Source: Dolomedes plantarius (lineage: Eukaryota; Arthropoda; Arachnida; Araneae; Dolomedidae). Taken from it: DNA of 64,000 nucleotides. Positions 54,220-64,000 of the stretch are shown here, piece by piece. The notes below the pieces were generated by a model that was not told the DNA's origin, ran no database searches, and saw nothing but the letters and a program-made list of their open reading frames with translations. The stretch is taken from contig OU015503.1 of the NCBI GenBank assembly GCA_907164885.2, positions 128,452,281 to 128,516,280 of the forward strand, read 5' to 3'. The position numbers were made by a program, and so were the translations under genes. The number at the start of each line of letters is the position of its first letter. Position 1 is the first letter of the stretch.

Positions 54220-55628
54220 CACTGCTGGCCACTGTAAATGCAACACCCTGAAGGAAACTTGCAAATAACATGAAATTTACAACATGCATTAGCGGAGGTG
54301 AGATATGCAAATGATTAGAATTTTAGCGCAGACGCACATCACGCGCGCCTGTGGCACCACTTCAAAGCGCTATTTAAGTCTTGGAGATTTCGACGATTTC
54401 AAGTTCGGCAATTGTGTTTTTCTTGTGGTTTTTTCAAAAAAACGATCAATTATGCCTCGTCGAAAACAGCGATCATCTTTTGATCAAGTATCCGAGTTCG
54501 ACAGAGGAAGGATAGTGGCCTACCGAGATTGTGGATTATCTTTCAGGGAAATCGGTAGTCGTGTTGGACGAAACCAAACAACTGTAATGCAAATATGTGA
54601 CCGTTGGATGCAGGAGGGTACGACGGACCGGCGTGTTCGATCGCATCCACCTCAGCGCACCACTTCACGTGATGACAGGCAAATTGTGCGCATGGCAGTG
54701 ACGGATCGCTCAGTCACTTCACGAACCATAGCACAGCACATGCAGTCTGTAACGCATCATCCAGTGTCTGCGCGTACCATTCGACGCCGTTTACAGCAGA
54801 GTGGTCTGTCCGCAAGACGTCCATTGCTTTGTCTACCCTTGACGCAGAACCACAGACGTCTCCGCCGCCAATGGTGCGATGGCAGAAGAATGTGGACGGC
54901 AGAATGGAATGAAATTGTCTTTACTGACGAGTCGCACTTCTGTCTGCAACACCACGATGGTCGCATTCGAGTCTGGAGACACCGTGCAGAGAGGATGCTG
55001 AACAGCTGCGTTATGCACCGCCACACTGGTCCTGCACCGGGTATTATGGTATGGGGCGGAATTGGATATCACTCTCGCACACCTCTAGTACGCATTGCCG
55101 GTACTTTAAACAGCCAGCGCTACATCTCCGAGGTGTTGGAGCCAGTTGTCCTTCCTTACCTTCAGGACTTGCCCACAGCCATATTTCAACAGGATAATGC
55201 GCGACCACACGTGGCACGCATCGTCCAACGGTTCTTCGTCAATCGCCAGATTGAATTGCTTCCCTGGCTGCCTCGCTCTCCGGATCTTTCGCCGATAGAA
55301 AACACGTGGTCCATGGTTGCTCTACGATTGACCCAGATTCCATCTCCGGCTGCCACAGCAGATCAACTTTGGCAACGTGTGGAAGCTGCTTGGTCTGCTG
55401 TACCCCAAGAACTCATCCAAAGTCTCTTTGAATCAATGCCGAGGCGTGTGGCAGCGGTGATCTCCAACAATGGCGGCTACTCTGGCTACTGATTTTGGCA
55501 GGAACCACACTTCACAGAAGTCTATAAATTTAATAATTTGATACTGGGTCAACATGTTATCTACAAAATAAATTTTGTTGTGATATCTCTTGTCTTTCTT
55601 GGTGTTGCAATTTGGGTGGCCAGCAGTG
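54220..55628 (+). mobile_element. Tc1-like transposon, full length
   Basis: CACTGCTGGCCACTGTAAATG at 54220 and the near complement ending GGTGGCCAGCAGTG at 55628. TA at 54218-54219 and 55629-55630 is the duplicated target. One intact transposase gene on the plus strand. 1,409 bp, the usual size. Closely resembles elements common in orb-weaver spider genomes, from memory. Confidence 0.93.
54452..55492 (+). CDS. Tc1-like transposase, intact (346 aa)
   Basis: Cut-and-paste transposase acting on the element's own inverted ends at TA sites. I start at the ATG at 54452 (MPRRKQRSSFDQVSEFDRGR) because this is where family members begin; the frame is open further upstream to 54305, but that part overlaps the terminal region. 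Two helix-turn-helix units span roughly residues 15-120, with the basic stretch DRRVRSHPPQR between them. The catalytic motifs are FTDESHF, FQQDNARPH and SPDLSPIENTW with 34 residues between the last two acidic positions (DD34E). It ends RVAAVISNNGGYSGY, a normal C-terminus. No stop or frameshift, so it may still be active. Confidence 0.93.
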   Translation: MPRRKQRSSFDQVSEFDRGRIVAYRDCGLSFREIGSRVGRNQTTVMQICDRWMQEGTTDRRVRSHPPQRTTSRDDRQIVRMAVTDRSVTSRTIAQHMQSVTHHPVSARTIRRRLQQSGLSARRPLLCLPLTQNHRRLRRQWCDGRRMWTAEWNEIVFTDESHFCLQHHDGRIRVWRHRAERMLNSCVMHRHTGPAPGIMVWGGIGYHSRTPLVRIAGTLNSQRYISEVLEPVVLPYLQDLPTAIFQQDNARPHVARIVQRFFVNRQIELLPWLPRSPDLSPIENTWSMVALRLTQIPSPAATADQLWQRVEAAWSAVPQELIQSLFESMPRRVAAVISNNGGYSGY

Positions 55629-56243
55629 TATATATATATAAATATATATATATTCCCCCCCCAAACAAAAGTTGCCCTCCTGATGTTGTCCCCCCAAAAA
55701 AACTCTGGGCTGGAGCCGACCCTGAAACCAATGATCGGAATTCGAACCCATGCCAACACAGAGACCCACTGGCGTATACAATGCCCAAAATTCAAATCAA
55801 CCAAGCCTGGCCACTGTTGCGATTCCAGAATGTGTTTGTAAAAATTGCGAGCAGGTTGTTCTCGTGACTTACAGACCCCCTTTCGAGTGACTCGGTGATC
55901 GGAAAGATTCGAGATAACGAGGATGAGATATGCATGATAAAACTGCACCTCACTCTTCAGAATGCAGAAAAGGGGAGCACGTCGGAATCACGTGATTTGG
56001 CTCGGTCTTTTGTTTGGTTTCACCAGACTTATTTTAAGGCGAAAGACATGCTCGAGCGACCTCAGTTCTGTTGGACAGTACTGCGACTGCTAACTCAAGG
56101 ATTCGCTTTACCTGTTGGTCGTCAGATAATCAATTAACTATTCATAAAAGAACGTGACGTTGGCTGTATGTAATATGTACATTTTTCTCCACAATTAACG
56201 CATTAAGCGTAAATTTTTAAGCGTCTATTTACTCGTACGTTCC
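55629..56243. other. no gene seen; SINE scrap
   Basis: Short TA run, a C-run, then the tRNA-like scrap at 55715-55790. The rest (55800-56240) has no recognisable coding content. 56178-56246 is duplicated at 58532-58597. Confidence 0.4.
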
Positions 56244-56269
56244 GATATATATATATATATATATATATA

Positions 56270-57715
56270 CAGTGGACGCTCGTTAATTCGAACTCGAAGG
56301 TTCTGAGAAAAAAGTTCGAATTATCCGAAGTTCGAATTATCCGATGTTAAGAGAAAATATATAACTTTAAATGTGTATCACTGAAGAAGAAACTCTCCTA
56401 GTATGTATAACCCCAGAAAATATATTATACTATGTTATCTAAAGTTAAACATATTAAAAAGCAATACAGACTTACCTTAATCATAAAATGAAACAGAAGA
56501 TATGCAGTAGAAAGTAAACTTTTATTAAAAATATGAATTACACTTTTGGGAAAAACTGTAAAATGGATGTTTGGTTCTATTTATAATGCCTACATTGTTC
56601 AGCCAGCTTCTCGATTTGAAGTAAACATTTCAATTCATTTTCAGATGAAGGTTCCATCTGAATAAATGCTATCAGAGTTTTAATAGAGTCCATTATGGCT
56701 TTGTCCATTATGGCCGCATTAAAAATATCTTTCGGCAGGTAAATAGAGAAAAGCCGTGGCAGTTTCCTACCGAAATTAGTGCATACGTCTTCGTTTACAT
56801 CAGAGTTTTGGCCACATGCAGTTTGATAAGAAATATTTTGCCTTGACTTAAATCGAGAAAGCCATCCATCACTGCATTTAAATTCTTCAAATACCCATTC
56901 GACTTGCCAATTCATCAGCCTTCGTCAAAACTAGGGGTCCATTTATCCGAAACTTTTGAGATCTAACATCCTGGAACCTTAGCAGTAGAGCTTTTTCTAG
57001 AACTTCTTGGGACGCATTTCCCATGCGTTTCCTTCCTCTAGCAAATTTTGATTTTTCCTATGAATCTAAAATTGACTCCTTGTTTTTCAAATTAGTTGAC
57101 AAGGCATTTTTTTAAATTCCATAGTCAGCTGCTAACTTTGTTTTACATTCGCCATTCTCTACTTTCTTTAAAATTTCTATCTTTGTCTCCAAAGTTAGGG
57201 TTTTGTACTTTCCACGTCTAGACATCCTGAATTTTTACACGTTCACACCACACAATGAGGAAGAAAAACTAGACCACATTAACTTGCCTGCACTGCAGTT
57301 ATAACTGACGCAGCTCCCTAGAATCTGTAGTAAAGACTAGTTTTTCTGAAATTCTAAGAAAATCGATCCAAATAAAGGAAAATTGCTTTTTCCGTTTAGC
57401 ACTAATAAGAAGGACAATAGCTACTAACGTTTAGCGGACATGCAATAGTCTAGGAATGCAGGCATGTAACTCTTTACACAGAAAAGAAATTTTGACACAC
57501 AAAATAATAAATACAGCGTGTATTTTCTCCATTAAACGAGGAAAAAGAATTTTTTTGTCAAATTTTTAGTTCGAATTAACCGAAGTGATAAAAATTTAGT
57601 TCGAATTAATGAGATTTTTTTAACATTAACTCCAATACAAGTTTTTTGGGGCCTTTGGATTAGTTCGAATTAACCGAAAGTTCGAATTAACCGAGTTCGA
57701 ATTAACGAGCGTCCA

Positions 57716-57718
<3 letters not shown>
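56270..57718 (-). mobile_element. Tigger transposon, internally deleted
   Basis: CAGTGGACGCTCGTTAATTCG at 56270 and its complement ending at 57718. Subterminal TTCGAATTA(A/T)CCGAA units repeat several times on both sides. It carries the start of a transposase on the minus strand but lacks the catalytic domain. (TA)n on both flanks. Confidence 0.9.
56577..57226 (-). pseudogene. Tigger transposase, DNA-binding half plus tail
   Basis: Starts at 57226 with MSRRGKYKTLTLETKIEIL and KKVENGECKTKLAADYGI, a CENP-B-type helix-turn-helix, then a stop and more decayed sequence (SKFARGRKRMGNASQEVLEK). Next WVFEEFKCSDGWLSRFKSRQ, the second HTH, and finally a C-terminal segment (MDKAIMDSIKTLIAFI, KLAEQCRHYK). 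The DDD catalytic core between these is deleted. Confidence 0.75.

Positions 57719-57756
<38 letters not shown>
57719..57756. repeat. (TA)n between Tigger and mariner elements
   Basis: Pure TA run joining two transposon ends. Confidence 0.95.
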
Positions 57757-57760
<4 letters not shown>

Positions 57761-58526
57761 ATGCGCCCATAAAGTAACCGGACAAATTTTTATAAATAGG
57801 AAAGATATTACTCACCTTCACATAAATTTATCTCCTTCAAGATAATCGCCAAAGGAGTCTCTACAATTTTTCCAACGTTTCTTCGAGTCATCGAAACTCT
57901 GTTTATAGGCGTTGGAAATCATCGTTCACAAAATAACGCGTAACATTTGATTTAATATCCGAGACGTTTTCAAATCTCTGTCCTTTCGTGGATTTTGCAT
58001 TTTTTTGATTACAAAGGACTTATTCACCACGAATTTGTTCCTGAAAATCAAACAATTAATCAGTATTTTTACGAGGAGCTGCTTTTTCGATCAAGAAGCG
58101 GGATAAGGCGGGTTAGGAAGGAACTGTTTGATTCTGGGCAATGGTTTCGTTTACACGATAATGCTAGGCCCCGTAAAGCAATTTCTGTACAACAATACCC
58201 TGATAAGCATTCAATGACAGTGATAAATCCTCCACCCTATTCTCCCGACTTATCGCCAGCCGATTTTTTCATTTTCCCGAAGCTTAAGATGGCCACGAAA
58301 GGACAGAGATTCGAAAACGTCTCGGATATGAAATCAAATGTTACGCGCATTTTGCGAACGGTCAGTTCCGACGCCTATAAACAGTGTTTCGATGACTTGA
58401 AGGAACGTTGGAAAAATTGTAGAGACTCAGTTGGCGATTATTTTGAAGGAGATCAATTTATTTGAAGGTGAGTACTATTTTTCTTATTTATAAAAAATCG
58501 TCCGGTTACTTGATGGGCGCACCTTG
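57757..58526 (+). mobile_element. mariner foldback: 3' end duplicated and inverted
   Basis: Outer ends CAATATGCGCCCATAAAGTAAC (57757) and the near complement ending at 58526. The inverted arms extend about 235 bp inward (57757-57995 and 58290-58526). They are made of the transposase C-terminal coding sequence: CCACGAAAGGACAGAG on the right appears as CTCTGTCCTTTCGTGG on the left. The 5' half of a normal mariner is absent and replaced by an inverted copy of the 3' end. Confidence 0.88.
57995..58465 (+). pseudogene. mariner transposase, C-terminal half
   Basis: Reads YKGLIHHEFVPENQTINQYF, LHDNARPRKAISV, PYSPDLSPADFFIFPKLKMA and ends DYFEGDQFI. The second and third catalytic Asp residues are there with 34 residues between them (DD34D); HDNAR and YSPDLSPADFF are mariner signatures. 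The DNA-binding domain and first Asp are missing, so it cannot work alone. The frame opens right at the inverted-repeat junction. Confidence 0.88.
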
Positions 58527-60480
<1,954 letters not shown>

Positions 60481-60569
60481 TCCGTTTTTGTTTCAAAAAT
60501 TTCCTTTTTGCTTCAGAAATTCACTATCCTTTTTTAGCTTATCTTGGTGTATCATTATTGTTTTAATTA

Positions 60570-60600
60570 TATCTTATATATATATATATATATATATATA
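60570..60600. repeat. (TA)n microsatellite
   Basis: Short TA run abutting the pogo MITE. Confidence 0.93.
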
Positions 60601-61125
60601 CAGTCGAACCTCCATATATCGTAGTAGCCGGAAAAAAATTCAATATAGAAATTTCGATATATCGAATTGAGCTTAATTTTATCTTAATTCTCCTAAAAAA
60701 AAAATTAAAGCTAATTTTCGTATACGAAAGTCCATTTCAAATTTATATGCGAATCCCGTTAAATGAAAGTTAATAACTAAAAAATGAATTAATATGAAAG
60801 ATTTATTGAGTACTACATATCTTTAAAAAAATAATAATCCAGACAGTGGTTACAATGATCACAGTTACATTTTTTATTTATTCAGTCCACTAAAATCAGG
60901 GACCTTTTACGCGAATTGCAGTCCATGACATATTGTTTTAAATGCCAAAAATTGGGAGATTTTATTCTAAAGTGGAAAAAAATTTGTCTTGAAAAAAATT
61001 TCGATATAGAGAGATTTTTTCGATATATAGAAACAATTTTTCTATGTAATGAACATGGAGATTTGCTAAGAGTTCGATATATAGAAAATTTCGATATGGG
61101 GAAGTTCGATATATGGAGGTTCGAC

Positions 61126-61127
<2 letters not shown>
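60601..61127. mobile_element. pogo/Tigger MITE, 527 bp
   Basis: CAGTCGAACCTCCATATATCG at 60601 and its complement ending 61127. Subterminal TTCGATATA(T/G) units repeat on both sides. No coding capacity. A fragment of the same family is at 14250. Confidence 0.9.
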
Positions 61128-61172
<45 letters not shown>

Positions 61173-61173
61173 A
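61128..61173. repeat. (TA)n between two pogo elements
   Basis: TA run joining two transposon ends. Confidence 0.95.
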
Positions 61174-61500
61174 CAGTGGTACCTCTACTTACGAGTTTAA
61201 TTCGTTCCATGACGGAGCTCGTAACTCGAAATACTCGTATCTCGAATCAATTTTCCCAATTGAAATGAATGGAAATGCCCTTCATTCGTTCCGGGCTTCC
61301 CCAAAACACCGCAATTTTTTGTTACATGCTTTTAAACAAGAAATACTGCAATAAATTAATGTACTGCAATAAATTTGTTTTATTAAGAGTAATATACAAC
61401 ATATACCTTCGAGATCAGACTTGAAGATGCTGATGGAAGAGGAGGGGAAAGGTTGAACTGAAAAATTAAGTCTTATTCGTTGATTTTTGACCTTTTCGCC
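61174..61500 (+). mobile_element. pogo/Tigger element left end only
   Basis: CAGTGGTACCTCTACTTACG followed by GAGCTCGTAACTCGAAATAC and CTCGTATCTCGAATC, the repeated subterminal units of this group. No complementary right end exists in the window. Limit at 61500 is arbitrary. Confidence 0.72.
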
Positions 61501-61875
61501 CCGCTTTCCTCACTTTCGCTTTTATTACCGGCTAGTCTCTTAAAGTGAACGAGTGAGACACGGAAGCTGGGCGATTGTTGCATCGTTCACTGCGGCTGTA
61601 ATAGTCCAGATTCTTCTTTCTGAGAATCCGAAGAACGTTTTCTCAGAATCCAATCTTTCGGTTTAAGACTGGACAGTAGTCTCAGAATAATATTATGCAA
61701 TTGTATAATAATTGTACATAAAGGTTGTAAATATTATATGCTTCTTGTGTTCTCATTTGATGAGCACGTAACATGGCATTCGCTTTGCACTACTGTATTT
61801 GATTATTCTTTCTTTTTATGCTTGTCTACAACTCTTTGCAATATTTCTGTGATATAAATGTAGTTTTTTTTATTT
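61501..61875. other. no gene seen
   Basis: AT-rich, nothing recognised. Confidence 0.35.
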
Positions 61876-62090
61876 TGGGCTGTTTTTATAAGGAAAGGAA
61901 TGACGAATCGGGGAATATTTTCATATCGGAACATAAAATTGCATGTATTATTTTTGCATTTTCAAATTTTCGCTTAGATTGTAGGTCATTTTTATAGATA
62001 ACTGTGATATGTATCATGTGTGAGAAGGAAATTAAAATAGTAGCATTAAGATTTTTATGCAGAGTTATAGGCATTTTATCTAAATTTTAA
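61876..62090 (+). repeat. about 200-bp dispersed unit, copy 1
   Basis: GGCTGTTTTTATAAGGAAA, ATGACGAATCGGGG and ATGTATCATGTGTGAGAAGG. It recurs at 62700-62890 in the same orientation, and its second half recurs inverted at 62225-62340. Confidence 0.8.
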
Positions 62091-62224
62091 TAAAAATTAC
62101 TTCAAATTGACCAATTTATAAAAAAAGTATGCTATTTACAGGTCAGTTTTTGTTCCTTTTTAAAATTTTTAAGTGCTATTTTACCATAAAAGACCAAAAA
62201 AACCTTTAAAAAATTATTTTTTTT

Positions 62225-62866
62225 AAAAATTGACTCCGAACGAAGAATATTAATCTGAAATTTAGCTAAAACGCCTATCGCTGTGCCCAAAAATCCTAAT
62301 GCTAATATTTTAATTTTCTTCTCACACATGATATATATGGCAGTTATCTTTGCCTGTGGCTTGACCACTTATTATAGTCGCTTCTATAAAGTTCTTCATC
62401 AATCTCTTTATACATAATCTTGTCCCTTTACACAGTGAAGGTGTATCCAAATTCCTGTGAAGCATAATAGGTGCACCAATCTTTAATTCCAATATATGAG
62501 GCGGTACTCCAGATGGCCACAGAGAGTTAATAAATGAGTGTTTCTCAGAATTATGTTTTTTAGCACAAATCTCTACGGTTATCATGAAATCTCACATAAT
62601 AATGTATATAATTTGACAAAATTTTCAGGAAATGTTTTAGATGCTACTGTTAATGAAATGAGGCTCAATAATTGGTGTATAATAAATAATTTTTTATTTG
62701 GGGCTGTTTTTATAAGGAAATGATTGACGAATCGGGGAAATTTTTCACATTGGAACATAAAATTGCGTGTATTATTTTTGCATTTTAATATAACTGTCAT
62801 ATGTATCATGTGTGAGAAGGAAATTAAAATAATAGAATTAAGATTTTTATGCAGAGTTATCGGCAT
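62225..62866 (-). pseudogene. Helitron PIF1-type helicase fragment
   Basis: The minus strand from 62580 reads [40 protein letters not shown] and [20 protein letters not shown]. This matches the C-terminal part of the Pif1-like helicase of Helitrons (FLNSLxPSGxPPHxLxLKxGxPxMLLRNLxPxxLCNGTRL). Upstream (62600-62866) and downstream pieces are decayed. The repeated unit flanks it on both sides, in opposite orientations. Confidence 0.8.
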
Positions 62867-62890
62867 TTTAGCTAAATTTCAATAAAAATT
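62700..62890 (+). repeat. about 200-bp dispersed unit, copy 2
   Basis: Close match to 61876-62090, with a short deletion after TTTTTGCATTTT. Confidence 0.8.
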
Positions 62891-63455
62891 ACTTTGTAAA
62901 ATACCTAATAACGAAATTTCAGAAAGTAAATAATCGCAAGTTAGCAAGTCACATAGGGGTTTCAACGGTAAAGAGTTTCAACAGTAATTCGTACACTGAA
63001 AATTAACCAAGTAAAAAAGGATTAATGAAAAGAAAGCAAAAGGAGTAATATAAGAAAATTAACTTTAAATAACACCAAACAACTACTAATTAACATTATT
63101 CAATGCGTTTATTTACCTTGTAACATTTAGGTGCGCATGCGCAGTTCTTATGAATGATGGATTCTAACGCCTTGAGATGAAATATTATTTAAAAACTGTA
63201 TTTATATATAAGCATTTTAAAGCTTCCAAACTTATATTAGAATTATCTCCAGGCTTCAAAACATAAGTACACGAACTTTCAACCAGATTTGTCAAGAAAT
63301 GTAGAAACGAAAAAAATACCAAATGTAATCATTTCACACAAAAATCAGTAAATCCACCAAAAATCAGTATATATCTATTTATTTAGTTTCAATAAAGTAT
63401 TTTTTATTATTATTAAACAATTTGAATATTTAGTTTTTCAAATAAAAAGACACGG
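62891..63455. other. no gene seen
   Basis: AT-rich, nothing recognised. Confidence 0.35.
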
Positions 63456-63783
63456 TGACACATTTCATTTCAGTGATTCATTTTTTAGTGAGAATCACGC
63501 TGTGAACGAATCACCTTTTGTTTACATCGTCAAAGAGCGATGACGCTTCATTATAATCCAAATATCTCTAAAACTATTGAATTAACAGAATAAGTGTAAG
63601 CAGAAAAAATTATCAGTTTTCGAAGCTCTTTCCAAATATGTAACATTTATGTACTTTCATGAGAAAAAAAAATACACCGATTCCAGTATATTTGTCGGCC
63701 ATTTTTTTCGAGGATCGGTCCGCCCGGGCGCGTTACGGTCACGTGATCTCGACATACCCTTCTGTCTCTTTATTAATATAGAT
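63456..63783 (-). mobile_element. Helitron 5' end region (inverted), copy B
   Basis: Minus strand starts TCTATATTAATAAAGAGACAG near 63783. It aligns with 24563-24848 over its whole length (AAATATCTCTAAAACTATT, CGAAGCTCTTTCCAAATATG). Confidence 0.65.
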
Positions 63784-63887
63784 GAGGTGAGGTGATGTGA
63801 TATCTCGAGGCGACGTGTTAACTTTTAGTTCCTGAAGACGTTCTAACTTTTTAATTCTTAATGTGTTTAATTTTAATCCTATGTAAC

Positions 63888-64000
63888 TTAACTAAACATA
63901 ATTACATAGTTCATAATAATAGTATATACTTACAGACAAAGGTGTACCACAAGGTGGAAATACTTCAAATATGCTAGTTAATTTATACTTACATTATTTT
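63888..64000 (+). mobile_element. another copy of the first PLE (RT fragment), cut by window edge
   Basis: From about 63888 to the end it follows 4970-5080 closely: TAATAGTATATACTTACAGAC, GGTGTACCACAAGGTGGAAAT, AATTTATACTTACATTATTTT. One base is lost in GACAAAGG relative to GACTAAAGG, a frameshift. Sequence left of 63888 is unrelated, so the copy is 5'-truncated. Confidence 0.85.

Overview
The window is eukaryotic nuclear DNA, almost certainly from an arthropod and plausibly a chelicerate such as a spider. It is AT-rich, full of (TA)n microsatellites, and almost every repeat is of a kind common in arthropods: Tc1/mariner, pogo/Tigger, hAT, PIF/Harbinger, Helitron, Ginger/KRBA2-like, tRNA-derived SINEs and Penelope-like retroelements (PLEs). 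The intact Tc1 transposase at 54.4-55.5 kb looks like families I know from orb-weaver spiders. That is recognition from memory, not a search. No bacterial features, rRNA or CRISPR arrays are present.

The only host gene I can support is a complete Polycomb (Pc/CBX) orthologue on the minus strand, spanning 38373 to 16203. It has five exons: 38373-38305, 38219-38176, 38098-38039, 20662-20602 and 16880-16203. All have good splice sites, join in one frame and give about 303 residues. Exons 1-3 encode the chromodomain, exon 4 the basic KRGPKPK motif, and exon 5 a long disordered linker ending in the C-terminal C-box. Intron phases match vertebrate CBX genes as I know them. The odd point is that the conserved C-terminal helix of the chromodomain is replaced by a Ser-rich stretch. 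Exon 5 is a GC-rich island in AT-rich surroundings. Intron 3 (17.4 kb) and intron 4 (3.7 kb) are packed with transposons.

Layout. 0-1.7 kb: microsatellite, two perfect palindromes, a SINE with target-site duplication. 1.7-6.1 kb: a pogo MITE cut by a Naiad-type PLE (N-terminal GIY-YIG nuclease plus reverse transcriptase) flanked by inverted terminal copies. 6.9-8.7 kb: a Tc1 element inside (TA)n. 9-16.1 kb: a retroelement remnant, a Helitron, MITEs, a 213-bp near-perfect palindrome and a mariner-type foldback. 16.2-38.4 kb: Pc with Tigger, mariner, hAT, SINE and Helitron insertions in its introns. 38.8-45.7 kb: Helitron fragment, a 4.9-kb hAT carrying a nested pogo MITE, and a Tc1 relic. 46.2-52.4 kb: Helitrons, mariner foldback, Tc1 relic and a Ginger/KRBA2-like element. 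52.6-53.9 kb: PIF/Harbinger. 54.2-55.6 kb: intact Tc1. 56.3-58.5 kb: deleted Tigger and a mariner foldback. 58.7-60.1 kb: a second PLE. 60.6-64 kb: pogo MITEs, Helitron helicase remnants and the start of another copy of the first PLE.

A window-wide pattern is that (TA)n arrays sit directly against the ends of TA-targeting DNA transposons and Helitrons, often on both sides. The microsatellites therefore look like repeated insertion targets. Most transposon genes are broken; the Tc1 transposase at 54452-55492 is the one that reads intact.
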